Shown here: positions 44,660 to 54,137 of the stretch, piece after piece | Position numbering within the stretch: position 1 is the stretch's first letter | Layout: every line of letters starts with the position of its first letter | NCBI GenBank assembly: GCA_041746135.1 | Contig: JBGTHQ010000015.1 | Coordinates: forward strand, 23,377 to 87,376 | Reading direction: 5' to 3' | Length of the DNA: 64,000 bases | Source: Alg239-R122 sp041746135 | GTDB taxonomy: Bacteria > Pseudomonadota > Alphaproteobacteria > Sphingomonadales > Sphingomonadaceae | The notes under the pieces: generated by a model | Seen by the model: the letters and a program-made list of their open reading frames with translations, nothing else | The model's database searches: none | What the model was told of the DNA's origin: nothing | Position numbers and translations under genes: made by a program

Positions 44660-45622
44660 ATGGATAAAGCAAAAATCGCCATCCTCATCAGCGGCACGGG
44701 TACCAATATGGCGGCGCTGATCTATGCCGCCAAACAGAGTGATTGTCCTTATGCCATTGTGCTCGTCGCCTCGAACAATCCAGCTGCCGCAGGCCTAAAG
44801 CTCGCGGCGGCTGAAGGCATCACGACATACGCGCACCCGCACAAGGGCATGCACCGCGAACAGCATGACCGGCTGATGCATGACGCCATCATTGAAAGCG
44901 GCGCAGACTATATAGCACTGGCCGGATATATGCGGATATTGAGCTCGGAATTTATTGGCAAATGGGCTGGCAAGATGCTGAATATTCACCCTTCCCTGCT
45001 TCCCAAATATAAGGGACTCGATACGTTTCAAAAAGCGCTCGATGCGGGCGACCGCCATGCCGGATGCAGCGTGCATATCGTCACGCCCGCACTGGATGAC
45101 GGGCCGGTATTGGGCCAAACCGAAGTTGCCATTATGCCCGATGACACGGCGGAAAGCCTCGCCCGCCGCGTGCAATTTGCCGAGCATCAGCTCTATCCCA
45201 AAATCCTCGCCGAATATGTGTCGCGCGAACGCGATCCTGATTGGCTGATTGCCAAAGTGGGCGAACTGGCGCTGGCTTTGCCCGAAACCCGCTACCGTGA
45301 AAGCCACGGTTCCCCTGCCTGGCGCGTGGGGCCGACAAGCAGCGGGAAGTTTTTCGCCCATGTTTCGGTCAACCATCATGGCGACGACCGCATCGCTTTA
45401 CTCGTCAAGACCGCCGGTCCAGACGAAATGGCCGCACTGATCGAACAGGATGGAGAAACCTATCACCGCCCCGCCTATTACGGTGCCAGCGGCTGGATCG
45501 GCGTCCGGCTCGACCGGCCGAATGTCGATTGGGATCATATCGGCGAATGGCTGGAGCACAGCTGGCGCAGCGTCGCACCGAGAAGGCTGGTGAAATTGCA
45601 GAAAGTGGCGGAAGAGTTTTGA
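44660..45622 (+). CDS. purN: Phosphoribosylglycinamide formyltransferase fused to a YjbR/MmcQ-like domain
   Basis: A 320-residue fusion. Residues 1-195 are PurN: AILISGTGTNMAAL, catalytic N108 and H110 in MLNIHPSLLPKYKGL, and D146 in VTPALDDGPVLGQ. After a short linker, residues 196-320 form a YjbR/MmcQ-type domain: LALALPETRYRESHGSPAW, GKFFAHVSVNHHGDDRIALLV, YHRPAYYGASGWIGVRLD and the helix LVKLQKVAEEF. PurN alone is near 200 residues, so about 120 are added. The ATG at 44660 lies just beyond the repeat; a TTG at 44651 is the alternative. The Shine-Dalgarno region is weak. It transfers formyl from 10-formyl-THF to GAR. Confidence 0.93.
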   Translation: MDKAKIAILISGTGTNMAALIYAAKQSDCPYAIVLVASNNPAAAGLKLAAAEGITTYAHPHKGMHREQHDRLMHDAIIESGADYIALAGYMRILSSEFIGKWAGKMLNIHPSLLPKYKGLDTFQKALDAGDRHAGCSVHIVTPALDDGPVLGQTEVAIMPDDTAESLARRVQFAEHQLYPKILAEYVSRERDPDWLIAKVGELALALPETRYRESHGSPAWRVGPTSSGKFFAHVSVNHHGDDRIALLVKTAGPDEMAALIEQDGETYHRPAYYGASGWIGVRLDRPNVDWDHIGEWLEHSWRSVAPRRLVKLQKVAEEF

Positions 45623-45660
45623 TCGGGGTCAAAGCGCATATATATACATGAGTTAATATA

Positions 45661-45690
45661 AAAAGCCGCCGGATCGCTCCGACGGCTTTT
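45661..45690. terminator. Bidirectional rho-independent terminator between purN and ndk
   Basis: AAAAGCCGCCGGA and TCCGACGGCTTTT pair with one mismatch around a TCGC loop. T-runs on both strands let it serve purN and, from the other side, ndk. Confidence 0.85.
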
Positions 45691-45701
45691 CTATTTCGCA
45701 T

Positions 45702-45730
45702 CGTCATCCTGAACTTGTTTCAGCATGACG
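45702..45730. repeat. Solo copy of the dispersed palindromic repeat
   Basis: A 29-bp palindrome with core CTGAACTTGTTTCAG and outer arms CGTCAT and ATGACG. It matches the arms of the element at 44568-44656, giving three arms of the same family around purN. Confidence 0.65.
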
Positions 45731-45750
45731 CCTATTGATAATTGGGCCAG

Positions 45751-46173
45751 TTACCCAACAATTTCGTCTTCGTTGAAGAAATACGCAATTTCGGTCGCTG
45801 CATTCTCGTCGCTATCGGAACCGTGGACGCTGTTGGCTTCGATGCTTTCGGCGAATTCGGCGCGGATAGTACCGGCTTCGGCGTCCTTCGGGTTGGTGGC
45901 ACCCATGATGTCGCGGTTCCGCTGCATTGCGTTTTCACCTTCCAGTACCTGTACGACGACAGGCCCCGAAATCATGAAATCGACCAGTTCGCCGAAGAAA
46001 GGCCGCTCTTTATGCACCGCATAAAAGCCTTCGGCCTGTTTGCGGGTCATCTGGATGCGCTTGGACGCAACGACACGCAGGCCCGCATCTTCCAGTTTCT
46101 GGGTGACGGCGCCGGTCAGATTGCGGCGGGTGGCGTCGGGTTTGATGATCGAAAAAGTGCGTGTACCGGCCAT
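45751..46173 (-). CDS. ndk: Nucleoside diphosphate kinase
   Basis: A 140-residue enzyme that transfers the gamma-phosphate between NTPs. It has the family landmarks TFSIIKPDATRRNL, HKERPFFGELVDFMISGPVV, and the active-site block IRAEFAESIEANSVHGSDS with the catalytic His. The ATG has GGAG 7 bases upstream. It lies downstream of pepA-holC on the minus strand. Confidence 0.97.
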   Translation of the reverse strand: MAGTRTFSIIKPDATRRNLTGAVTQKLEDAGLRVVASKRIQMTRKQAEGFYAVHKERPFFGELVDFMISGPVVVQVLEGENAMQRNRDIMGATNPKDAEAGTIRAEFAESIEANSVHGSDSDENAATEIAYFFNEDEIVG

Positions 46174-46260
46174 GCGGAAGCTCCAATATAAGTGTGTTGA
46201 TAGGTTGCCGTGGCCCCTAGCCGCGATTTTGCTGCGCGGCAAGATATTTGCGGGCGAGCG

Positions 46261-46698
46261 TTACGGCCCCTCTATCCAGCGCGTCCCGTCCTGTTTCCAA
46301 AATTTGCGAACGATATTCTCGCTCTCGCCCAGTTTGCGCCAATTGGCGCGGGCATTGTCGGTATCGTCAGGACCGAACAGATAAAAGACGCGGTCATAGT
46401 CAGCGGCTTCATCGCGCCATTGGCCGTCGGCCAGCGCGATGAATTTTGCCGAGTTTGCCGTTCCCGGTTTGTCGGCGAGCACGATCGGTTGTCCGTTTTC
46501 GCTCGGCGATCCGGCAAAATCATGTGCCAGGAAACTGTCGGGCGGCCCGGACCACAAAGCCTTGCTGATAGCGCCAAGCTGTTCCGCGTTTTGCGATACG
46601 ATCAACAAACGATGACCACTATCGAGCGTCTTTTGCGCAAGCAGAGTCAGCACTTTATCAGCAGAGTCGCGGGTCAATTGGTAAAAGTCGACTTGCAT
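46261..46698 (-). CDS. holC: DNA polymerase III subunit chi
   Basis: A 145-residue clamp-loader accessory protein. VDFYQLT at the start, QKTLDSGHRLLIVSQNAEQL, and LWSGPPDSFLAHDF with PIVLADKPGTANSAKFIALAD (in pieces) are typical of HolC. It binds SSB and stabilises the replisome. It lies 8 bases downstream of pepA, the usual order in proteobacteria. Confidence 0.93.
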   Translation of the reverse strand: MQVDFYQLTRDSADKVLTLLAQKTLDSGHRLLIVSQNAEQLGAISKALWSGPPDSFLAHDFAGSPSENGQPIVLADKPGTANSAKFIALADGQWRDEAADYDRVFYLFGPDDTDNARANWRKLGESENIVRKFWKQDGTRWIEGP

Positions 46699-46706
46699 TA
46701 TGTTCG

Positions 46707-48191
46707 CTAGCTACCCCGCGGCATTTTTCTATTTTCGAAATTGTCGGCGATGAAGCGGTCGAGCAAGCGCACGCCGAAGCCGGTAGCGCCCTTGTCCCAT
46801 AAAGGACCGGCCTTGTCCGCCCATACCATGCCGGCAATATCGAGATGCGCCCATTTGACGCCCTCATTGATAAACCGGTGTAGGAACTGCGCCGCCGTGA
46901 TCGATCCCGCGCCGCGCGGGCCGACATTCTGCATGTCCGCAATCGGGCTGTCGATCAGCTTGTCATAAGCTTTGGAAATCGGGAAACGCCAGAGCGGATC
47001 TCCCGACCCCTTTGCCGCCACATCCAGCTTGGCGGCAAGATCGTCATCATTGGTAAACATCCCGGCATGTTCGTGGCCCAGCGCAATAATGATCGCGCCG
47101 GTCAGCGTGGCCAGATCGATGATATATTCGGGATCATATTCTTTCTGCGCCCAGTGTAGCGCGTCGCACAGGACCAGCCTTCCTTCGGCGTCGGTGTTGA
47201 TCACTTCAATGGTCTGGCCCGACATGCTGGTCACGACATCGCCGGGACGTTGCGCATTGCCGTCGGGCATATTCTCAACAAGCCCGCATACGCCGACGAC
47301 ATGCGCTTTCGCCTTGCGGCCTGCCAATGCTTTCATGGCACCTGCAACGGCACCCGCGCCCCCCATATCCCATTTCATATCTTCCATGCCGGCACCGGGC
47401 TTGAGCGAAATGCCGCCAGTATCAAACGTCACGCCCTTGCCGACGAAGACCACCGGTTTTTCATCGCTTCCCTCACCTTTCCAGCGCATAGCCAGCAATC
47501 GCGCCGGGCGTACCGAGCCTTGCGACACGCCCAGAAGCGCGCCCATGCCCAGCTTTTCCATTTCCTCGTCGCCCAATACGGTGATTTCGACGCCCATGTC
47601 GGCCAGATGCTGACAGCGTTCAACGAAGGTTTCAGGATATATCTTGTTGGCGGGTTCGGCGACCAGTTCGCGGGTGAGCGCCACGCCTTTCGCCACTGCA
47701 TGATGCGCGGGCCAAGCCGCCTGCAGCGCATCGTCCGCGCCGGTCACATATACGGTTTTCAACGAAGGCCGCTGCGTATCGGGCAGCTTGGTGCGATACT
47801 CGTCCCAGCGCCAGGCGCGCAGCAATATCCCGGTCAGCAGGCTGACACCCGCTTCGCCATTGAGGTCGGAGCTTTCCAGATCGATGGTAAGGCTTTCGGT
47901 ACCTGATGTTAGGAAGTGGGCGGTGAGCGCGCCGCCGGCTTTTTCCAGATCGCGTGCGCCGTCATCTTTCGATCCGATACCCAGCAATACGGCCTTTACC
48001 GTTTCGCCGCCGTCTTCCAAAAATGTTTCGAAAACCTGACCGGCGCTCCCCTTGAAGCGGGACTTAGCCGCCCCCTTACGCACCATGTCGGCTGCTTCCA
48101 GCTTTATGTTGGCGGTATCAAGTGCGTCCTTGCGAACCAGAAATACGCGCGTGTCCTGTGCCGTGCCGGAGGATTGGAATTCTATTTTCAT
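46707..48191 (-). CDS. pepA: Leucyl aminopeptidase (cytosol aminopeptidase)
   Basis: A 494-residue M17 peptidase. Metal ligands are visible in FVGKGVTFDTGGISLKPG, MKWDMGGAGAVAG and NTDAEGRLVLCDAL (the NTDAEGRL signature). It cleaves N-terminal residues from peptides in the cytoplasm, and in other bacteria also binds DNA at Xer sites. It is upstream of holC and divergent from lptD across about 155 bases. Confidence 0.96.
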   Translation of the reverse strand: MKIEFQSSGTAQDTRVFLVRKDALDTANIKLEAADMVRKGAAKSRFKGSAGQVFETFLEDGGETVKAVLLGIGSKDDGARDLEKAGGALTAHFLTSGTESLTIDLESSDLNGEAGVSLLTGILLRAWRWDEYRTKLPDTQRPSLKTVYVTGADDALQAAWPAHHAVAKGVALTRELVAEPANKIYPETFVERCQHLADMGVEITVLGDEEMEKLGMGALLGVSQGSVRPARLLAMRWKGEGSDEKPVVFVGKGVTFDTGGISLKPGAGMEDMKWDMGGAGAVAGAMKALAGRKAKAHVVGVCGLVENMPDGNAQRPGDVVTSMSGQTIEVINTDAEGRLVLCDALHWAQKEYDPEYIIDLATLTGAIIIALGHEHAGMFTNDDDLAAKLDVAAKGSGDPLWRFPISKAYDKLIDSPIADMQNVGPRGAGSITAAQFLHRFINEGVKWAHLDIAGMVWADKAGPLWDKGATGFGVRLLDRFIADNFENRKMPRGS

Positions 48192-48346
48192 GGGATGGCT
48201 CTTCCTGAAGTTCGTGTTTTATTTTCTTATGCTGCCTTCCGATATAGAAACTGGCGGCGCAGTCTCAATCAAAAATTGCACGTTTCGGCTTTATTCGGTG
48301 ATCAAAGGGGTTTGCGCTTCCCGGCGACTGGTGCGATAGGGCTGAA

Positions 48347-50665
48347 ATGCGCAGTCAGTTTTGCATATCCGAAATACGGCTGAAAAAGCTGTGGTTTGCA
48401 TCGGGCGCAGCTGCGCTCTGTTGTGCCGTCACGCCGCTCTATGCGGCAGCGTCGCCGCAAATCGCTCCGGCTGCGCCCCGGGAATCGGACGATCCCGAGG
48501 TAACAGCCAAAGAATTGCTTGAAAATGCGGTGACCGACGTGTCGGAGACTGTCAGCAAGCCGGGGCAGGAAATCCGCTTTACCGCCGATATGCTGACCTA
48601 TGATGACGAGAGCCAGATCGTCACCGCGACGGGCGACGTTATACTGATCCGCGATACGCAAAAGCTGAACGCCGAAAAAATCGTGTGGAACCGCCAGACC
48701 GGCATTGTGGAGGCGATCGGCAATGTGCGGATTGCCGACGATAAGAATAACGTCATTTACGGCGAGAATATCACGCTGACCGACGATATTCGGGATGGCG
48801 TGATCGAAAATATTCTCGTCGTGCTCGATCAGGGCGGACGCATCGCGGCGGCGCGCGGCACGCGCGAAAATGGCTTTATCACGCTTGAACGCGCGGTATA
48901 TTCGCCCTATCCGACCGAAAAGCCCGATGGCACCCCGCGCAAACCGACCTGGCAGATAAAATCCGTGCAGGTCGTCTATGATCCCAATGACGAGAAACTG
49001 CGATACAAGGGTGCCCGGCTCGAACTGTTCGGCCTGCCGCTGATCCCGTTGCCGGGACTTTCGCATTCCATATCGAACCGCAAGGGCCCCGGTCTGCTGG
49101 TCCCCAATGTCCGGTTCAGCAATGCTAATGGCGTGCAATATGAGCAGCCCTATTATTTCCCGCTGGCCGATAACCGAGATCTGACTGTCACCGGCAGCGT
49201 GTTTACGCAAGTGCTGCCGATGGTGCAGGCGCAGTATCGCGCGCTGACCGACAAGGGCGCTTACCAGGTTTCCGGATATGCGACGGCCAGTTCGCGCATT
49301 CCGGTGGGTCAGATTGCGCCGCTGCGGGCGGAAAGCGATTTTCGCGGGTATTTCGACGCCAACGGACGGTTTCAGCTCAACCCGCAATGGAGCATCAGCG
49401 GATCGGTGCGCGCCACGACCGACCGCACGTTCTTACGCCGTTACGACATCAGCCGCGATGACCGGCTGCGCTCGACCGTGGCGGCAGAGCGGATCGATGC
49501 GAATAGCTATTTCTCGCTGGCCGGATGGTTTACGCAGACGCTGCGCGTCAATGATCCGCAGGGACAGGTACCGCTCGCTCTTCCGATACTGGATTATCGC
49601 CGACGGCTGGATGATCCGCTGCTGGGCGGCAAAGTCGAATTCCAGCTTAATTCGCTCGCCATCGGCCGGACCGACGGACAGGATACGCAGCGTGCCTTTG
49701 CCTCTGCCCGGTGGGATCTTCGCCGTCTGACCGCGCTGGGACAGGTGCTCACACTGACCGCTTATGGCCGCGGCGATATTTATAACAGCAGCGAGAACCA
49801 GTTGAGCCCGAACCCGCTGTATCGCGGTGAACCCGGCGTACAAGGGCGCGGCGTTGCGAGTTTTGCTGCCGATCTAAGCTGGCCCTTTGTCGGCAGCGCC
49901 TTTGGGGGTACGCAGACCATCAAGCCGCGTTTTCAGGTGGTGGCGACACCCGAGACGAAAAATCTGGAGCTGCCCAACGAGGATGCGCGCGCCATCGACC
50001 TGGAAGACGGCAATCTGTTCGCACTCAACCGTTTTCCGGGATATGACCGGGTCGAGGACGGGGTCAGGCTGGTTTATGGTGTCGAATGGTCATTGATCCG
50101 CCCGGGCATGACTGTCAATGCCGTCATCGGCCAAAGTTACCGGTTCAACGACAAGGAACTGATCCTGCCCGACGGCACGGGCCTGTCGAACAAAACATCC
50201 GACGTGGTCGGGCGGACCGAAGTGCGGTTTCGCGATTTTGTAAAATTTACCCACCGGTACCGGCTCGATAAAGACAATCTCGCCATACGCAGAAATGAAA
50301 TCGATGCGACGGTCGGCACGCGCCGGACTTACGGCAGCGTCAGTTATCTGCGGCTCAACCGCGATATTGCCGCGAATTTCGAGGATTTGCGCGACCGTGA
50401 GGAAGTGCGTCTGGCAGGACGCGTACAAGTGTCGGACTATTGGTCGGTATTCGGGTCCGCCGTGGTCGACCTGACCGACCGGCAAGAAGACGCACTGTCG
50501 CTATCGGACGGTTTCGAACCTATTCGTACCCGGCTGGGGATTGCCTATGCGGATGAGTATTTCGAATTCGGAGCGACGTGGCGGCGCGATTTCATCGCGA
50601 CAGGCGATGCTCAAAAGGGCAATACGTTTCTGTTTCGGGTAGCGTTCCGCAATCTCGGTTTCTAA
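48347..50665 (+). CDS. lptD: LPS-assembly protein LptD
   Basis: A 772-residue outer-membrane translocon for lipopolysaccharide. A signal peptide leads into an OstA-like N-domain (FTADMLTYDDESQIVTATGDV, IVWNRQTGIVEAIGNV) and a large C-terminal beta-barrel (SNANGVQYEQPYYFPLADNRDLTVTG, RGYFDANGRFQLNPQWSISG), ending FRNLGF with terminal Phe. It lies upstream of surA, pdxA and rsmA in the order common to proteobacteria. It presumably works with LptE, which is not in the window. Confidence 0.93.
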   Translation: MRSQFCISEIRLKKLWFASGAAALCCAVTPLYAAASPQIAPAAPRESDDPEVTAKELLENAVTDVSETVSKPGQEIRFTADMLTYDDESQIVTATGDVILIRDTQKLNAEKIVWNRQTGIVEAIGNVRIADDKNNVIYGENITLTDDIRDGVIENILVVLDQGGRIAAARGTRENGFITLERAVYSPYPTEKPDGTPRKPTWQIKSVQVVYDPNDEKLRYKGARLELFGLPLIPLPGLSHSISNRKGPGLLVPNVRFSNANGVQYEQPYYFPLADNRDLTVTGSVFTQVLPMVQAQYRALTDKGAYQVSGYATASSRIPVGQIAPLRAESDFRGYFDANGRFQLNPQWSISGSVRATTDRTFLRRYDISRDDRLRSTVAAERIDANSYFSLAGWFTQTLRVNDPQGQVPLALPILDYRRRLDDPLLGGKVEFQLNSLAIGRTDGQDTQRAFASARWDLRRLTALGQVLTLTAYGRGDIYNSSENQLSPNPLYRGEPGVQGRGVASFAADLSWPFVGSAFGGTQTIKPRFQVVATPETKNLELPNEDARAIDLEDGNLFALNRFPGYDRVEDGVRLVYGVEWSLIRPGMTVNAVIGQSYRFNDKELILPDGTGLSNKTSDVVGRTEVRFRDFVKFTHRYRLDKDNLAIRRNEIDATVGTRRTYGSVSYLRLNRDIAANFEDLRDREEVRLAGRVQVSDYWSVFGSAVVDLTDRQEDALSLSDGFEPIRTRLGIAYADEYFEFGATWRRDFIATGDAQKGNTFLFRVAFRNLGF

Positions 50666-50841
50666 AACACGGCTTGCCGCTATTTTTGCGCGATTGTCAT
50701 ATCCATATCGGTTGGCGCGAATAACTTGGCTTTTGCGGCGATTGCGATTAGGGGAAAACCCTGACATGTCTGTCCTGCTCAGCTACGGTTCAGCCTGTTG
50801 TGGGCATTTGGGCACATTCGATTAACTAGCGACGGGATCTT

Positions 50842-52218
50842 ATGATTATTTTACCAGCTAAACCGGCCTCTCACCGTTTACTGCTCCGTACGGCTTGCGC
50901 CAGCGCATTGGCTTTGGCAGCAATAGTTGCCCCTTCTATCACGGCACAAACCGTGGAAGATGAAAGCGTTCCGGCAACCGGGTTGAACGTGCCCGAAGGA
51001 TTGACGCTGTTTGGCGAGAACAACCCCAATGTGCGGCTCGCGACAGCCGTCATCAACGGGCAGATCATCACCGGAACCGATGTCGACCAGCGTGTCGCGT
51101 TGCTGCTGGCCGCCAACGACAGCCCGGCCGCCCCCGAAGAAGAAAAAAGACTGCGCCTGCAAGTGCTGCGCAACCTCATCGACGAGACATTGCAGATCCA
51201 AGCAGCTGCCGCCAACGAGCTTGCGGTGCCGGAAGCGGAAGTCGACCAGACTTATACCCGTGTCGCGCGCCAGAATTTCGACCAGGACCCTGGGGCAATG
51301 GACAGATACCTTGTCAGCGTCGGATCTTCTCCGGCTTCGTTGAAACAGCAAATCCGCGGCGAACTTTCGTGGCAGCGGCTTTTGCGCCGCAATATCACTC
51401 CTTTCGTGAATGTCGCCGATGAAGAAGTGAATGAAATCATGAAACGCTTGGAAGAATCCAAAGGCGTGGAAGAATTCCGCATTGGTGAAATATATCTTTC
51501 GGCAACCCCTGAAAATGCCGATGAAGTGGCGGAAAATGCCAGAAAGATTGTCGAACAGGTCCGCCAGGGCGGCAGCTTTGTAGCTTATGCCCGCCAGTTT
51601 TCCGAAGCGTCCACGGCCCCCGTGGGCGGGGATCTGGGTTTTGTCCGTCCGGAAACTCTGCCTACCGAAATGGCCGCCGCGGCCCGGCAGATGGAGTCCG
51701 GCCAACTGGTCGGACCGGTACAGATACCCGGCGGCTTCGTGATCATCTACATGATTGACAAGCGCCAGATCCTGACGGCCGATCCGCGCGACGCGCTACT
51801 CAGCCTGAAGCAATTGTCGATTTTGTTTCCAGCCGGTACCACCGAAGAACAGGCGACGGCCCGCGCCGCCGAATTTTTTACGGCTACACAGCAAATTCGC
51901 GGGTGCGGTGATGCGGATCGTGTCGCCGCATCGGTCGGAGCCTCTGTCGTCGACAATGATCAGGTATCGGTCCGTAACCTGCCGGCAGCATTGCAGAATA
52001 CCATATTGGAAATGTCGATCGGCGAAACAACGCAGCCTTTCGGCTCGATTGATCAGGGTGTCCGCGTTCTGGTTCTGTGCGGGCGTGACGATCCCAAAAC
52101 GTCAGCGGCCCCGTCGTTCGACCAGATCATGCGCGGTATCGAGGATGAGCGTATCAACAAACGCGCACAAACATATCTGCGTGATTTGCGCCGCGATGCC
52201 GTTATCGACTATAATTGA
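50842..52218 (+). CDS. surA: Periplasmic peptidyl-prolyl isomerase (SurA-like chaperone)
   Basis: A 458-residue secreted protein with signal peptide. A SurA N-terminal helical domain (NLIDETLQIQAAAANELAVPEAEVDQTYTRVA, in pieces) precedes a parvulin domain (about residues 213-305), recognisable from RIGEIYLSATPEN, RQFSEASTAPVGGDLGFVRPETLP and IPGGFVIIYMID. Its role is outer-membrane protein folding, including LptD. It is 176 bases downstream of lptD on the same strand; the gap shows no gene. Confidence 0.92.
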   Translation: MIILPAKPASHRLLLRTACASALALAAIVAPSITAQTVEDESVPATGLNVPEGLTLFGENNPNVRLATAVINGQIITGTDVDQRVALLLAANDSPAAPEEEKRLRLQVLRNLIDETLQIQAAAANELAVPEAEVDQTYTRVARQNFDQDPGAMDRYLVSVGSSPASLKQQIRGELSWQRLLRRNITPFVNVADEEVNEIMKRLEESKGVEEFRIGEIYLSATPENADEVAENARKIVEQVRQGGSFVAYARQFSEASTAPVGGDLGFVRPETLPTEMAAAARQMESGQLVGPVQIPGGFVIIYMIDKRQILTADPRDALLSLKQLSILFPAGTTEEQATARAAEFFTATQQIRGCGDADRVAASVGASVVDNDQVSVRNLPAALQNTILEMSIGETTQPFGSIDQGVRVLVLCGRDDPKTSAAPSFDQIMRGIEDERINKRAQTYLRDLRRDAVIDYN

Positions 52219-52240
52219 TTGCATATAACAAGGAGGCTAC

Positions 52241-53242
52241 ATGGTTAAAGCCTTCGCCGTTTCTTCAGGCGATCCTGCCGGCATAGGCCCGGAAATAATC
52301 TGGAAAAGTTGGGCAAATCGCAACGACAGCCGGCTGCCCCCTTTCTTTGCGGTGGGCGATCGCAACGTATTTCAAACGCTTTACGGCAATGAGGTGCAGG
52401 TGATCGAGGCACCGCAGGAAGCTGATCAGGTCTTTGCCCACAAATTGCCGGTATTGCATGTGCATGACTGCGGACCGGTGGTCGCCGGAGAGCCCAATCC
52501 CGAAGGCGCGCGGTGCGCTTTGCAAGCGCTCGAAATGTCGATCGGTCTGGCCCGTTCCGGCGATGCGAAAGGTGTCGTGACCGGCCCCGTGTCCAAATCG
52601 CTTTTGAAAAACGTGGGCTTCACTCATCCAGGACAAACCGAGTTTATCGCCGAGCGCTGCGGCGTCTCCAAACAAAATGCAGTCATGATGCTGGCGGGAC
52701 CCTCGCTGCGCGTGATTCCCATGACCACCCATATTGCGCTACGTGAAGTTCCGGCCGCGTTGACCGGCGAGTTGATTATTGCCCGGGTGCACAGTGCTGC
52801 AAAAGGCATGACACGCAACTTCGGCATACAAAACCCGCGCATCGCGATTGCCGCGCTCAATCCGCACGCCGGGGAAGATGGCAATATGGGAAGCGAAGAG
52901 CTTGAGATCATGATCCCCGCAATTGCACAGCTGCGTGACGAGGGGCTCGACGTCGTCGGCCCGTTACCTGCAGACACCATGTTTCATGGGGCCGCACGCG
53001 GAAAATACGATGTTGCGCTGTGCTGCTATCACGATCAGGCTCTTGTGCCGCTAAAGACGCTGCATTTCGAAGATGGCGTCAACATGACACTGGGTTTGCC
53101 AATTGTCCGCACCTCACCCGATCACGGCACGGCGTTCGATATAGCCGGCCAAGACATCGCCAATGCAAGCTCGATGATTGCCGCGATCCGGATGGCCGAG
53201 ACCGCATGGCACCATCGGCGCAACTATGTCGAACCCGTTTAG
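52241..53242 (+). CDS. pdxA: 4-hydroxythreonine-4-phosphate dehydrogenase
   Basis: A 333-residue NAD-dependent enzyme of pyridoxal phosphate synthesis. It contains AVSSGDPAGIGPEIIWKSW, KNVGFTHPGQTEFIAERCG with the metal-binding His, MTTHIALREVPAAL, ALNPHAGEDG and CYHDQALVPLKTL with VNMTLGLPIVRTSPDHGTAFDIAG. A full AAGGAGG precedes the ATG. It follows surA by 22 bases and precedes rsmA by 3. Confidence 0.97.
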   Translation: MVKAFAVSSGDPAGIGPEIIWKSWANRNDSRLPPFFAVGDRNVFQTLYGNEVQVIEAPQEADQVFAHKLPVLHVHDCGPVVAGEPNPEGARCALQALEMSIGLARSGDAKGVVTGPVSKSLLKNVGFTHPGQTEFIAERCGVSKQNAVMMLAGPSLRVIPMTTHIALREVPAALTGELIIARVHSAAKGMTRNFGIQNPRIAIAALNPHAGEDGNMGSEELEIMIPAIAQLRDEGLDVVGPLPADTMFHGAARGKYDVALCCYHDQALVPLKTLHFEDGVNMTLGLPIVRTSPDHGTAFDIAGQDIANASSMIAAIRMAETAWHHRRNYVEPV

Positions 53243-53245
53243 AGC

Positions 53246-54118
53246 GTGACCGCACCCCAGCTTCCGCCGTTGCGTGACGTCATCGCGCGCCATAACCTTT
53301 CCGCCAGTAAGGCGCTCGGGCAAAATTTTCTGCTCGATGCGCAGCTACTTGACCGGATTGCCGCGATTCCCGGCAGTCTCGATGGCGAACATGTGTTCGA
53401 GGTCGGGCCTGGCCCCGGCGGCCTGACCCGTGCGGCATTACTGGCAGGCGCGCAGGTCACAGCAGTCGAACGCGATGCCCGCTGCCTGCCCGCCCTGGCT
53501 GAACTCGATCACGCGTTTCCCGGCAAATTGCGCGTGATCGAAGCCGACGCGATGAAAATTGACGCTACTGCGGAAATCGGCGGGCCTTTCCACATAGTGT
53601 CCAACCTGCCTTATAATGTCGGCACCGCGTTGCTCGTGCAATGGCTCTCCGCCGCAATATGGCCGCCCGAATGGAAGACGCTGACGCTGATGTTCCAGCG
53701 CGAAGTGGCTGAACGCATTATCGCTGCCCCCGGCAGCAAGGCTTATGGACGGCTTGCCGTGCTGGCACAGTGGCGAACCAAAGCCACCATGCCGATGAAA
53801 GTGCATCGCAGCGCTTTTACGCCGCCGCCCAAGGTGATGTCGGCGGTGGTGCATATCATACCCGGTGAAGCGCCCGCGGGCGTGTCCCCCGCCACACTGG
53901 GCAAACTGACCGCGGCAGCATTCGGCCAGCGCCGCAAAATGTTGCGGCAGAGCCTGAAAGCTCTGCCCGGGGGCCTCAACGCGCTGGACGCAGTCGGGAT
54001 CGACCCCACACGCCGCGCCGAAACGATGAGCGTCGCCGAATTCGTGCAGGTGGCGCAGGTTCTGGGATCACAAAGTGACCACCATATTGATGACCGTCAT
54101 GTGCCCGGAAGCTTATGA
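53246..54118 (+). CDS. rsmA: 16S rRNA dimethyladenosine transferase
   Basis: A 290-residue methyltransferase that dimethylates two adenines near the 3' end of 16S rRNA. ASKALGQNFLLD opens the protein, followed by VFEVGPGPGGLTRAAL (AdoMet motif I), VIEADAMKID, SNLPYNVGTALL (NLPY active site) and FQREVAERIIA. The start is GTG 3 bases after the pdxA stop. The C-terminal helical domain has the expected length. Confidence 0.96.
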   Translation: MTAPQLPPLRDVIARHNLSASKALGQNFLLDAQLLDRIAAIPGSLDGEHVFEVGPGPGGLTRAALLAGAQVTAVERDARCLPALAELDHAFPGKLRVIEADAMKIDATAEIGGPFHIVSNLPYNVGTALLVQWLSAAIWPPEWKTLTLMFQREVAERIIAAPGSKAYGRLAVLAQWRTKATMPMKVHRSAFTPPPKVMSAVVHIIPGEAPAGVSPATLGKLTAAAFGQRRKMLRQSLKALPGGLNALDAVGIDPTRRAETMSVAEFVQVAQVLGSQSDHHIDDRHVPGSL

Positions 54119-54137
54119 CGGCCACAAAACCATGGAG

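Noticed and set aside
48302..49387. A 361-codon minus-strand frame over lptD
   Set aside because: Antisense to lptD with antisense-like composition, and no recognised motif.
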